DNA of 64,000 bases from Leifsonia shinshuensis. GTDB lineage: Bacteria; Actinomycetota; Actinomycetes; Actinomycetales; Microbacteriaceae. Made by a program: the position numbers and the translations under genes. The first letter of the stretch is position 1. Every line of letters starts with the position of its first letter. The notes below the pieces were generated by a model, which worked only from the letters and a program-made list of their open reading frames with translations, was not told where the DNA came from and did not search any database. Location of the stretch: positions 1,302,001 to 1,366,000 of the forward strand of contig NZ_JAVDVK010000001.1 in the NCBI RefSeq assembly GCF_031456835.1, given 5' to 3'. Positions 45,653 through 57,583 of this stretch are shown here, in pieces.

Positions 45653-47011
45653 TCAGGGAGCGAGACCGGCGAACACGTCGTCGGTCACGCTCCCGACCGC
45701 GGCGACGGAGACCGGCCGTCCCGCCAGGTCGGCGGCGAGGTCGCGCACATCGTCGGCGGTGACGAGGTGCAGGCGGCGGAGGCTCTCATCCAGGTCGGCG
45801 AACTCGCCCAGGGTGATCTCGGCCCGGCCGAGCCGGGACATGCGGGTGTCGGAGTCCTCCAGCGCGAGCGCGGCGCCCCCGGACAGCTGGCCGACCGCGC
45901 GGCGCAGCTCGTCGGGCGTCACACCGTCGGAGGCGAGGCGGCGAAGTTCGTCGAGCATCAGCTCGGTGACCTGGCGCGCCTTCGCGGGGGCGCATCCGGC
46001 ATACAGGCCGAAGACGCCGGCGTCGGAGTAGGAGCCGGAGAACGAGTAGACGGCGTAGGCGAGGCCGCGACGCTCGCGCACCTCCTGGAACAGCCGGCTC
46101 GACATCCCGCCGCCCAGCACCGAGTTGAGCACGCTCATCGTGGTGCGGCGCTCGTCGGTCGCGATGATGCCGGGCATCCCGACGAAGAGGTTGGCCTGCT
46201 CGGTCGGACGCTGCACGGTCACGATCGCGCTGCCGCGCGTGATCTCGGCGGCGCCGCCTGCGCGGCGGTCCACCGGCTGCGCGGCGAGGTCGAGATCCCA
46301 GCCGGCGGAGACGAGGGCCTTCTCGACACCCGCGACCAGGAGGTCGTGGTCGACGGCTCCCGCGGCGGTGACCACCAGATCCTGAGGCCGGTAGTTGGCG
46401 CGGTAGTGCTCCCAGACCCCGTCGCGCGTCGCGGCGTGGATGGTGTCGGGGCGGCCGCCGATCGGCCGGCCGAGGGGATGCGCTCCGAGCACGGCCTGGA
46501 ACATCCGCTCGTTCGCGACGTCGCCCGGGTCGTCCTCCGCCATCGAGAGCTCTTCGAGGATAACGCCGCGCTCGTTCTCGAACTCAGCCGGGTCGAGCAC
46601 CGACGAGGTCAGCATGTCGCCGATGACCTCGACGGCCATGGCGAGGTCGCGGTCCTGCACCTTGGCGTAGTAGCAGGTGTACTCCTTGGCCGTCATCGCG
46701 TTGTGCTCCCCGCCGACCGAGTCGAACGAGACCGCGATGTCGAGCGCCGTGCGCGTGCGCGTGCCCTTGAAGAGCAGGTGCTCGAGGAAGTGGGTGGAGC
46801 CGAGGGATCCGGGATGCCCCGGCGTGCCGTCGGTCTCGTCGCGGGAGCCCACGGCGACCCAGTAGCCGAGGGTCGCGGAGCGGGCGCCGGGCACCTGCTC
46901 GCTGAGGATGCGGACGCCGCTCGGCAGGATGGTCCGGCGGACGAGAGCCTCGCCGGATGCGGCGAACGTCAGGTCGGCCACACCGAGGGGAAGGTCGACT
47001 GCGCTGTTCAT
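45653..47011 (-). CDS. M16-family zinc metallopeptidase
   Basis: 452 residues. Inverted zinc motif HFLEH in GSTHFLEHLLFKGT, with the second-shell Glu in NERGVILEEL. Half-size pitrilysin/processing-peptidase type, single copy. ATG at 47011 preceded by GGAGGGG; a GTG three codons up is possible. Often located next to polynucleotide phosphorylase and dapB in actinobacteria. Confidence 0.9.
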   Translation of the reverse strand: MNSAVDLPLGVADLTFAASGEALVRRTILPSGVRILSEQVPGARSATLGYWVAVGSRDETDGTPGHPGSLGSTHFLEHLLFKGTRTRTALDIAVSFDSVGGEHNAMTAKEYTCYYAKVQDRDLAMAVEVIGDMLTSSVLDPAEFENERGVILEELSMAEDDPGDVANERMFQAVLGAHPLGRPIGGRPDTIHAATRDGVWEHYRANYRPQDLVVTAAGAVDHDLLVAGVEKALVSAGWDLDLAAQPVDRRAGGAAEITRGSAIVTVQRPTEQANLFVGMPGIIATDERRTTMSVLNSVLGGGMSSRLFQEVRERRGLAYAVYSFSGSYSDAGVFGLYAGCAPAKARQVTELMLDELRRLASDGVTPDELRRAVGQLSGGAALALEDSDTRMSRLGRAEITLGEFADLDESLRRLHLVTADDVRDLAADLAGRPVSVAAVGSVTDDVFAGLAP

Positions 47012-47066
47012 CCCCTCCACCCTACGCCAGCGGGCCGCCGGGCCCCGCCTGAGAAAAAGAGGACAA

Positions 47067-47127
47067 ACAGACTCTTCTGTCTACTGTATACTCGGATCAC
47101 ACGCAGCCCGGAGGCGCTATCGCCTCC
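47067..47127 (+). promoter_or_regulatory. Promoter, operator-like palindrome and leader hairpin of the TetR gene
   Basis: ACAGA-CTCT-TCTGT (47067-47080) is an inverted repeat 7 bases upstream of a TATACT -10 (47087-47092). Downstream, GGAGGCG-CTAT-CGCCTCC (47110-47127) is a perfect 7-bp-arm hairpin in the leader, ending 8 bases before the AGAAGGA ribosome-binding site. The first suits repressor binding, the second might affect translation. Confidence 0.5.
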
Positions 47128-47149
47128 CCCAGCAGAAGGAGTCGTCCGG

Positions 47150-47734
47150 ATGGTCGTAAGTGCCCGAGCGACCATCCGGCCGCCCGCGCCGTCGAAGGTC
47201 AAGATCCTCGCGACGGCCGACGAGCTCTTCTACCAGGAGGGCATCCACACGGTCGGCGTCGACCGCATCATCGCGGGAGCCCGCGTCACCAAGGCCACCT
47301 TCTACAAGCACTACCGCTCGAAGGACCTGCTCATCATCGCCTACGTCGAGGGCCGCGACCGTCAGGTGCGCGAGTGGTTCGCCGAGGCGGAGACGAAGTA
47401 CCAGGACCCGCGCGACATCGCCCGCGCCCTGGTGGATGCGATCAACGACGAGGCGGTCCGCCCCGGCTTCCACGGCGACCCCTTCATCAACGCCGCCGCC
47501 CAGTTCTCCGACGAGACCGACCCGGTGCGCGTCGCCGTCACGGCCCACCGCGACTGGTACGCCGACCGCATCGAGGAACTGTTCCGCCAGATCGGGCACC
47601 CCCGCCCGGGCGACGCGGCCGACGACCTCATCCTCGCCCGCGACGGCGCCCTCGCCGGCGGCTACGTCGGCGACCCCATCGCGGCGGGCGCCGCCCTGCA
47701 CCGCGCGCTCGACCGCATCCTCGGCGAGGCGTAG
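47150..47734 (+). CDS. TetR-family transcriptional regulator
   Basis: 194 residues. HTH: KILATADELFYQEGIHTVGV and VTKATFYKHYRSKDLLI. The ligand domain is short and has no diagnostic motif. ATG at 47150 with AGAAGGA 7 bases upstream. No obvious target gene next to it; the promoter palindrome suggests autorepression. It faces the M16 peptidase gene divergently. Confidence 0.88.
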   Translation: MVVSARATIRPPAPSKVKILATADELFYQEGIHTVGVDRIIAGARVTKATFYKHYRSKDLLIIAYVEGRDRQVREWFAEAETKYQDPRDIARALVDAINDEAVRPGFHGDPFINAAAQFSDETDPVRVAVTAHRDWYADRIEELFRQIGHPRPGDAADDLILARDGALAGGYVGDPIAAGAALHRALDRILGEA

Positions 47735-48111
47735 GGCCCGCGGCGCTGCCGCCGCTGCCCGCCGCCCGCCGCCCGCGCTGCTGACTGCGGTGCTGCGTCA
47801 CGTCTGCGCGCCGTCGCGCGGCCGCACACGTGACGTACGGGCGCCCACGCTGCCAGAGCGTCCGCCGCTCCTCCGCAGCGCGAACGAGGGGTCGCAACAC
47901 GCCGTTACGGCCGCCGCATAACGGCGTGTTGAGCCCCGCGATCGCGGGATGCGCCGCGAGACGGCGGACCGGGATGCGCGGCGCGGCGCGACTGCGGCGT
48001 CGCGGAACGTGTGCGGCGCGGCGCGCGGGCGCAGACGTTACGGACGGGCGCAGACGCGCCAGCGGCGGCGCGGGCGCGGCGAGGGCGCGGCGGGGCGCGG
48101 CGCCGGGCGCG
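47735..48111. other. Gene-free GC-rich region with a hairpin and an imperfect inverted repeat
   Basis: 377 bases between convergent TetR and aldo/keto reductase genes. No convincing coding frame. It contains the perfect hairpin at 47895-47931. Flanking it, sequence around 47795-47850 (ACGTCTGCGC..CCGCACACGT) resembles the reverse complement of 48008-48055 (ACGTGTGCGG..GCGCAGACGT), so a loose larger inverted repeat may surround the hairpin. Confidence 0.5.
47895..47931. terminator. Perfect 13-bp inverted repeat between convergent genes
   Basis: CAACACGCCGTTA (47895-47907) and TAACGGCGTGTTG (47919-47931) pair around 11 bases; GGGG at 47888-47891 and CCCC at 47934-47937 can extend the stem past a small internal loop. 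It lies 160 bases after TetR and 180 after the reductase, so it may be an intergenic palindromic element rather than a plain terminator. There is no U-tract on either side. Confidence 0.55.
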
Positions 48112-49431
48112 CTACTCGGAGACGCGGTCGAGGTCGAGCATCTGGGAGCGGGTGAGGCGGATGCCGGCGGCGGCCATCAGGGCGTCCACCTGGTCGGGGC
48201 GGCTGGCGCTCGCGACGGGGGCGACGATGGTGCGCTTGGCGAGCAGCCAGGCGAGCGCGATGCTCGCGGGGGCGACGCGGTGCTCGGCGGCGATGCGGTC
48301 GAGCACGGCCAGGACGCGCTGGCCGCGACGGTTCACGTAGGCGGACGCACGGACGCTCCGGGCGCCGGCCGTCAGGTCGCTCTTTGTGCGGTACTTGCCG
48401 GTCAGGAAGCCGTTCGCCAGCGCGTAGTACGGCATCACGGCGAGACCCTGGGCGGCGGCGACGATCCGCGGCGCGCTCTCGAACTCGGTGCGGTGCATCA
48501 GGTTGTACTGGTTCTGGATGGCGACGAACTTCGGCAGACCGGCGGACGCCAGGATGCGAGCCTCGATCAGGCGGTCCGCGCTGAAGTTCGAGGCGGCCAG
48601 GTAGCGCACCTTGCCGCTCTCGATCAGCCACTCGGCCGTCGCGAGGCTGTCCTCCAGCGGCGTCTCGGGGTCGTCGTCGTGGAAGTACAGCAGGTCGATG
48701 TGGTCCGTCTTCAGCCGTTCGAGCGACGCCTCCACGGCGCGGACGATGCTGACGGAGCCGAGGCCGGGGTTCTCCTGGTGGCGTCCGACCTTCGTGGCGA
48801 CGACGACGCGGTCGCGGTTGCCGCGCTCGCGCATCCACGAACCGATCAGCAGCTCGCTGCGGCCCCCGACGTAGCTGTCGGCGGTGTCGATGAAGTCACC
48901 GCCGAGCTCGGCGAAGCGGTCGAGGATGGCGAACGAGGTGTCGCCGTCGGCTGTCCAGCCGAAGACGCTCGCGCCCAGCGACAGCGGGTACACGGCCATG
49001 TCGCTCTCGCCGATGCGGCGCTTGGCGATGATGGACAGCGGGCCGGTGCTCTCGATCGCCGGGTCGACGTCGATCACGCCGGTCGGCGGTTCGGCCGTGC
49101 CGGAGCGGGCCAGCTCGCGCCGCGAGGGCGCCGCCGGGGCCTTCCGGCGGGCGACCGTCCGAGTCGGTGCGGACGCGGCGGCGGAACCGGCCGCGGCGAC
49201 ATCGGTAGCGGCAGCCGCGGCAGCCGCGGCAGCCGCGGCAGCGGAATCGGCCACGACGCCATCGACAACAGACGCGGCCGAAGGCGCGGAGGCAACAGAC
49301 GCAGCGTCGACCGCCGACGCGTCGGCATCAGCGGATGCGGACACGGCGGCCGCCGCAGCCGCAGCCCGCCGGCTCTCCGAACTCCGCAACCCGACCGACT
49401 CGAGCAGGCGCAGGGGAAGCAGCTGTGGCAT
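48112..49431 (-). CDS. Aldo/keto reductase with an Ala-rich N-terminal extension
   Basis: 439 residues. The reductase part (about 125-439) has YPLSLGASVFGW, GDFIDTADSYVGGRSELLIGSW (Asp/Tyr), ATKVGRH (Lys) and LLYFHDDDPETP, matching the AKR11/YghZ-like NADPH oxidoreductases. The first ~125 residues are low complexity: a run of 12 Ala, then basic SRRELARSGTAEPP. ATG at 49431 has GGAGGGGGAG upstream; a start at the internal ATG 48999 would give a plain reductase. Which start is used is uncertain. Confidence 0.8.
   Translation of the reverse strand: MPQLLPLRLLESVGLRSSESRRAAAAAAAVSASADADASAVDAASVASAPSAASVVDGVVADSAAAAAAAAAAAATDVAAAGSAAASAPTRTVARRKAPAAPSRRELARSGTAEPPTGVIDVDPAIESTGPLSIIAKRRIGESDMAVYPLSLGASVFGWTADGDTSFAILDRFAELGGDFIDTADSYVGGRSELLIGSWMRERGNRDRVVVATKVGRHQENPGLGSVSIVRAVEASLERLKTDHIDLLYFHDDDPETPLEDSLATAEWLIESGKVRYLAASNFSADRLIEARILASAGLPKFVAIQNQYNLMHRTEFESAPRIVAAAQGLAVMPYYALANGFLTGKYRTKSDLTAGARSVRASAYVNRRGQRVLAVLDRIAAEHRVAPASIALAWLLAKRTIVAPVASASRPDQVDALMAAAGIRLTRSQMLDLDRVSE
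49200..49250 (-). repeat. Short tandem repeat GCAGCCGCG inside the reductase gene
   Basis: About four head-to-tail copies of a 9-mer encode the Ala run in the N-terminal extension. In-frame, so copy-number change would lengthen or shorten the Ala tract by three residues. Ends approximate. Confidence 0.55.
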
Positions 49432-49478
49432 CTCTCCCCCTCCCCGACGTACCCGTCTCGCCTCGTCCTCAGTGCTCA

Positions 49479-49494
49479 CTCGAATCGATTCGAG
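49479..49494. promoter_or_regulatory. Perfect 16-bp palindrome upstream of the reductase
   Basis: CTCGAATCGATTCGAG is perfectly symmetric and lies 48 bases before the ATG at 49431. It is a plausible operator for an unknown regulator. If the longer reading frame from 49518 were used, it would be within coding sequence, which I consider less likely. Confidence 0.45.
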
Positions 49495-49595
49495 ACCGTT
49501 CGATTCCCTAGTGAACACTTGCAGATTACGTCATGCCACCGACGTGGGAAGGACGAAACGGGTGAACCTCGGAGGAAACCTTGGTCACAGTTTCA

Positions 49596-50468
49596 TCACG
49601 AACGGCGGAGCACCGCCCGGGCGTGCGCGAGCACCGGTCCGTCGACCATCCGGCCGTCGTACCGGAACACTCCCCGGCCCGCTTCTTCGGCCGCCGCGAG
49701 CAGCGCGCGGGCGGCCTCCACCTCGTCCGGATCGGGCCGGTACGCGGCGCGGATCGTCTCCACCTGACCGGGGTGGATGCACGCGGTCGCCGCGAATCCG
49801 ACGGCCACCGCATCCTCCGCCTCGGCCGCGAGACCGGCCAGGTCGGCGATGTCGAGATGGACCGTGTCGACGGCGTGGATGCCGGCGGCGGCCGCCGCGA
49901 GCAGCACCGACGACCGCGCGTGGCGGGCGACATCGCGGTACGTCCCGTCCGCGTGCCTGCTGGAGGTTCCGCCGAGCGAGGCGACGAGGTCCTCCGCGCC
50001 CCACATCAGTGCAAGAACGGACCGCTGCCGAGCGAGCGTGGGTGCCGCGAGCACTCCGGCGGCCGTCTCGCACAGCGCGATGACGTCGTAGCGGTCGAGG
50101 GCCGCGAGGTCGGCGGCCGATTCGGCCTTCGGGAGCATGACGGCGCGGTAGGGGGTGGCTGCCAGTGCCGAGAGGTCGGCGGCGTGGTCGTCGCTGCTCG
50201 CGGGATTGACACGGACGATCACCCGCGACGGGTCGAGGTCCGACGCGACCAGCGCCTCCCGGGCGTCCGCGCGCCGGACGGGATCGACGGCGTCCTCGAG
50301 GTCGAGGATCACCGCATCCGCGCGCTCCAGCGCCTTGGCGTACCGCTCGGGCCGGTCGGCCGGGCAGAACAGCAGCGCCGGCCCCCACGGGAACGGCCGC
50401 GCCGCGCCCGGCCCATCCGCGCCCGGCACGCCCCTGCCCGCGACGAACGCAGCCCCCTCCCCCGTCAC
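49596..50468 (-). CDS. HpcH/HpaI aldolase (CitE-like) lyase, leucine pathway
   Basis: 290 residues. LLFCPADRPERYAKALERAD, VILDLEDAV, ALCETAAGVLAAP and MWGAEDLVASLGG define the CitE-like family. In the comparable M. tuberculosis region the CitE-like protein (Rv2498c) cleaves (R)-3-hydroxy-3-methylglutaryl-CoA to acetyl-CoA and acetoacetate. The GTG start overlaps the MaoC gene by 4 bases. It is the last gene of the operon. Confidence 0.85.
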   Translation of the reverse strand: MTGEGAAFVAGRGVPGADGPGAARPFPWGPALLFCPADRPERYAKALERADAVILDLEDAVDPVRRADAREALVASDLDPSRVIVRVNPASSDDHAADLSALAATPYRAVMLPKAESAADLAALDRYDVIALCETAAGVLAAPTLARQRSVLALMWGAEDLVASLGGTSSRHADGTYRDVARHARSSVLLAAAAAGIHAVDTVHLDIADLAGLAAEAEDAVAVGFAATACIHPGQVETIRAAYRPDPDEVEAARALLAAAEEAGRGVFRYDGRMVDGPVLAHARAVLRRS

Positions 50469-51006
50469 AGGATCCCGTCCGGCTCCGCCGCGCCCGGGTC
50501 GAGGGCGTCCGCGTCGCGCGCCGGGTCCGACGGCACCGACGCCGCATCCCGGCACCACACCATGACCTGGCGGGTCGCCGTCGCGACGATCACCCCGTCC
50601 TGGTTGCGCCCGGTGTGCTCCAGCGTCACGATGCCCTGGCCGGGGCGGGATGCGGACAGCCGCTTGGCCAGCACGACCGTCTCCGAGTACAGCGTGTCGC
50701 CGTGGTGCAGCGGATGCGGGAAGCTCACCTCGCTGAAGCCGAGATTCGCGACGATCGTGCCCTGCGTGAGCTGCGTCACCGAGGCGCCGACGATCGTCGC
50801 CAGCGTGAACATGGAGTTGACCAGCCGCTCCCCGAACGGCTGGCGGGCCGACCAGGCGGCGTCCAGGTGCAGCGCCTGCGTGTTCATCGTCAGGGTGGTG
50901 AAGAGGACGTTGTCGGCCTCCGTCACCGTGCGGCCCGGCCGGTGCAGGTAACGCGTGTCCGGCTCGAACTCCTCGTAGTAGAGCCCGCGCTGCTCGATCT
51001 CGCGCA

Positions 51007-51007
<1 letters not shown>
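50465..51007 (-). CDS. MaoC-family dehydratase/hydratase
   Basis: 180 residues. Hot-dog fold with TVTEADNVLFTTLTMNTQAL followed by His-Leu-Asp, the N..H active-site region, and HPLHHGDTLYSETVVL. Probably hydrates 3-methylglutaconyl-CoA in leucine breakdown, as its neighbours suggest. The last codons overlap the next gene. Start shares a base with the scoB stop. Confidence 0.85.
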
Positions 51008-51650
<643 letters not shown>

Positions 51651-51654
<4 letters not shown>

Positions 51655-52412
51655 CGTGCGCTCCCTCCGGCGACGGTGCGCCGCTCGATCCGCTTCTCCA
51701 CGTCGGGCGCGTGGACGACGCGCTGCACGAAGATGCCCGGGCAGTGCACCTGGCCGGGGTCGAGCTCGCCCGGCTCGACCAGCTCCTCCACCTCGGCGAT
51801 GGTGATGCGGCCGGCCATCGCGGCCAGCGGGTTGAAGTTCATGGCCGCGGCGTGGAAGACGAGGTTGCCGTGCCGGTCGCCTTTCGCCGCGTGCACCAGC
51901 GCGAACTCCGGCCGGAGCGAGTGCTCGAGCACGTACTCGGCTTCGTCGAAGGTGCGCACCTCCTTGGGCTCGCTGGCGACCGCCACCGACCCGTCCGGCG
52001 CATAGCGGCGCGGCAGGCCGCCGACGGCGATCTGCGTTCCGACGCCCGCCGGTGTGTAGAAGGCCGGGATGCCGGCGCCCCCCGCGCGGAGCTTCTCGGC
52101 GAGCGTGCCCTGCGGAGTGAGCTCCACCTCCAGCTCGCCGGAGAGGAACTGCCGGGCGAACTCCTTGTTCTCGCCGACGTACGAGCTGATCATCTTGCGG
52201 ATGCGGTGCTCGGCGAGCAGCAGCCCGAGACCCCAGTCGTCCACACCGCAGTTGTTGCTCACGACCTCCAGGTCGGTCGTCCCCGACTCCAGCAGCGCCT
52301 GGATGAGCGCGCTCGGGATGCCGCACAGCCCGAATCCGCCGACGGCCAGGGTGCTGCCGTCCGGGATGTCGGCGACCGCCTCCGCGGCCGTCGCCACCGT
52401 CTTGTCGATCAT
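51651..52412 (-). CDS. scoA: 3-oxoacid CoA-transferase subunit A
   Basis: 253 residues. [17 protein letters not shown] is the A-subunit CoA loop; [14 protein letters not shown] and [16 protein letters not shown] follow. Consumes the acetoacetate produced by the CitE-like lyase at the end of the operon. Follows the acyl-CoA dehydrogenase by 70 bases. Confidence 0.93.
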
Positions 52413-52482
52413 CCGTCCTCCTCCTCGTCGAGGTCGCGCGGCCCGCGGGCGGAGGTCCGCCTGCGGGCCGCGCCGGTCCAGG

Positions 52483-53688
52483 CTAGGCGCTGAAGCCCAG
52501 CGCGCGCGAGATCACCAGCATCTGCACTTCGCTCGTGCCCTCGCCGATCTCCAGGATCTTCGAGTCGCGGTAGTGCCGCGCCACCGGGTTCTCGTTCATG
52601 AACCCGTAGCCGCCGAAGATCTGGGTCGCGTCGCGGGCGTTGTCCATGGCCGCCTCGCTGCCGACCAGCTTGGCGATGGAGGCCTCCATCTTGAACGGCC
52701 GGCCGGCCATCAGCTTGAAGGCCGCGTCGTAGTAGGCGAGGCGGGCGGTGTGGACGCGGGCCTGCATACGCGCGATCTTGAAGGCGATGTGCTGGTTGGA
52801 GCCGATCGGCCGGCCGAAGACATTGCGGCTCTTGGCGTAGCGGATGGCCTCCTCCAGGCAGCCCTGCGCCGCACCCGTGCAGAGGGCGGCGAACGCGACA
52901 CGGCCCTCGTCGAGGGTCTGGACGAAGTTGGCGTAGCCGCGACCGCGCTCCCCCAGCAGGTTCTTCGCGGGGACGTGCACGTCGGTGAGCGTCAGCGGGT
53001 GCGTGTCGGAGGTGTGCCAGCCGACCTTGTCGTAGACGGGCTCGGCGACGAAGCCGGGCGTCCCGGACGGGACGATGATCGCGGAGAGCTCCTTCTTGAT
53101 CGACCCGTCGGCACGGCGCTCCTCGCCGGTCACGGCGGTGATCGTGACCAGCCGCGTGATCTCGGAGCCGGAGTTGGTGATGAACTGCTTGGTGCCGTTG
53201 ATCACCCATTCGCCGTCGCGCAACACCGCCGTCGTCTTGGTGCCGGACGCATCCGACCCCGCCTCGGCCTCCGTGAGCCCGAAGCCGGCGAGCGCCTCCC
53301 CCTTCGCGAGCATGGGCAGCCACTGCTGCTTCTGCTCCTCGGAGCCGCTGCGGAAGATCGGCATCGCGCCGAGGCCGACGCCGGCCTCCAGGGTGACGCC
53401 GATGGACTGGTCGACGCGGCCGAGCTGCTCGACCGCGAGGCACAGCGACAGGTAGTCCTTGCCCTGTCCGCCGTACTCGACCGGGAAGGGGAGGCCGAAC
53501 AGGCCCATCCGGCCCATCTCGGCGATGATGTCGTACGGCAGGCTGCGCTTGGTGTCGTACTCGTACGCGGCGGGGGCGACGACGGTGTCCGCGAAGTCGC
53601 GCACCTCGTCCCGCAGGCGGCGCTGCTCGTCGGTGAGCTCGAAGCCGGCCACTTCGGTGTCGGCCGGGCGGTCCATCTGCATGGTCAT
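52483..53688 (-). CDS. Acyl-CoA dehydrogenase, probably isovaleryl/branched-chain type
   Basis: 401 residues. Flavoprotein with FGLTEAEAGSDASG (FAD loop), DEGRVAFAALCTGAAQG, QIFGGYGFMNENPVARHYRD and ILEIGEGTSEVQ with the usual Glu. By position between the carboxylase and CoA-transferase genes it should oxidise isovaleryl-CoA to 3-methylcrotonyl-CoA. Substrate is inferred from context only. Confidence 0.88.
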   Translation of the reverse strand: MTMQMDRPADTEVAGFELTDEQRRLRDEVRDFADTVVAPAAYEYDTKRSLPYDIIAEMGRMGLFGLPFPVEYGGQGKDYLSLCLAVEQLGRVDQSIGVTLEAGVGLGAMPIFRSGSEEQKQQWLPMLAKGEALAGFGLTEAEAGSDASGTKTTAVLRDGEWVINGTKQFITNSGSEITRLVTITAVTGEERRADGSIKKELSAIIVPSGTPGFVAEPVYDKVGWHTSDTHPLTLTDVHVPAKNLLGERGRGYANFVQTLDEGRVAFAALCTGAAQGCLEEAIRYAKSRNVFGRPIGSNQHIAFKIARMQARVHTARLAYYDAAFKLMAGRPFKMEASIAKLVGSEAAMDNARDATQIFGGYGFMNENPVARHYRDSKILEIGEGTSEVQMLVISRALGFSA

Positions 53689-53723
53689 CGGATTCCTGTC
53701 TCTTCCTGTGGCTCTCGTGGGGC

Positions 53724-55858
<2,135 letters not shown>

Positions 55859-55862
<4 letters not shown>

Positions 55863-57466
55863 ATCCGGAAGAGGCCGAAGGCCGTGTCGGGGAGCGGCGA
55901 GCGCGCGATCACGTCGAGGGCGAGCCCGAGCACCGTGCGGGTGTCGGCCGGGTCGATCACGCCGTCGTCCCAGAGCCGGGCGGTGGAGTAGTACGGGTTG
56001 CCCTGCTCCTCGTACTGGGCGGCGATCGGGGCTCGGAACTCGGCTTCGTCCTCGGCGGACCAGTCCTCGCCCCGCGCCTCCAGCTGGTCGCGCTTGACCG
56101 TGGCCAGCACGCTCGACGCCTGCTGGCCTCCCATCACCGAGATGCGCGCGGCGGGCCACATCCACAGGAATCGCGGTGAGTACGCGCGGCCGCACATCGA
56201 GTAGTTGCCCGCCCCGAACGAGCCGCCGATCACGACGGTCAGCTTGGGGACGCGGGTGGTGGCGACCGCGGTGACCATCTTGGCGCCGTTCTTGGCGATG
56301 CCACCGGCCTCGTAGTCGCGGCCGACCATGAAGCCGTTGATGTTCTGCAGGAAGAGTAGCGGGATGCCGCGCTGGTCGCACAGCTCGATGAAGTGCGCGC
56401 CCTTCAGGGCCGATTCGCTGAACAGCACGCCGTTGTTGGCGACGATGCCGACCGGGTGGCCGTGGATGCGCGCGAACCCGGTGACGAGCGTCGTGCCGTA
56501 ATCGGGCTTGAACTCCTCGAACCCGCTGCCGTCGACGATCCGCGCGATCACCTCGTGCACGTCGTAGGGCGCCTGCACGTCGACCGGGACGACGCCGTAC
56601 AGCTCGTCCGGGTCGGCGGCGGGCGCGGTCGCGGGCAGCACCTGCCAGGCCGGCTCAGCGGGCGGCGGGAGCGTCGCGACGATGTCGCGGACGATGGCGA
56701 GCGCGTGCTCGTCGTCCTCGGCCAGGTGGTCGACCACGCCGGAGGTCCGCGCGTGCAGGTCGCCCCCGCCCAGCTCCTCGGCGGTGACGATCTCGCCGAT
56801 GGCCGCCTTCACGAGCGGCGGCCCGCCGAGGAAGATCGTGCCCTGGTTGCGGACGATCACCGTCTCGTCGCTCATCGCGGGCACGTAGGCGCCTCCCGCG
56901 GTGCAGGAGCCGAGCACGGCGGCGATCTGCGGGATCTTCGCGGCGGACAGCCGCGCCTGGTTGTAGAAGATGCGGCCGAAGTGGTCGCGGTCCGGGAACA
57001 CCTCGTCCTGCATCGGCAGGAAGGCGCCGCCGGAGTCGACCAGGTAGATGCAGGGCAGCCGGTTCTCGAGCGCGACCTCCTGCGCCCGCAGGTGCTTCTT
57101 CACGGTCATCGGGTAGTACGTGCCGCCCTTGACCGTGGCGTCGTTGCACACGATCATCACGTGGCGGCCGGCGACGAGGCCGATCCCGGCGATCACGCCG
57201 GCGGCGGGGCTCTCGTCGCCGTACATCCCGGTCGCGGCCAGCGGCGCCAGCTCGAGGAACGGACTCCCCTCGTCGAGCAGCGCGTCGATGCGGTCGCGGG
57301 GCAGGAGCTTGCCGCGTGCGACGTGGCGTTCGCGGGCGCGCTCCGGGCCGCCCGCCGCGGCGACCTGCAGCCGCCGCCGGAGGTCGGCGACGAGCTCGCG
57401 CTGGTCGACGTCGTTCTGCTCGAACCGGGCGTCCGTGGCGGACGCCTCGCTGGTCAGGGTCGGCAT
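55859..57466 (-). CDS. mccB: 3-methylcrotonyl-CoA (acyl-CoA) carboxyltransferase, beta subunit
   Basis: 535 residues. Crotonase-fold carboxyltransferase: [49 protein letters not shown] and [15 protein letters not shown] are typical of the MCC beta subunit. ATG at 57466 with GGAG 6 bases upstream; earlier in-frame starts (57484, 57505) overlap an operator and lack a ribosome-binding site. First gene of the operon. Confidence 0.9.
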
Positions 57467-57493
57467 ACTGCTCCGTGTCGTCATCGACAGTCG

Positions 57494-57536
57494 GTTAGTG
57501 GTCACTAACTCGGTTTTAGGTTAGTGTTCATTAACC
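57494..57536. promoter_or_regulatory. Two TetR-type operators in the divergent promoter of the leucine operon
   Basis: GTTAGTG-GT-CACTAAC (57494-57509, perfect 7-bp arms) and GGTTAGTG-TT-CATTAACC (57519-57536, one arm mismatch) are spaced 26 bases centre to centre, between mccB and the divergent TetR gene. This is the normal geometry for a regulator controlling itself and the operon. Confidence 0.75.
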
Positions 57537-57583
57537 GAAAAGTCCAGCACCGCCTCCCGGGCGGCCCGACCCCATCGAGGACG

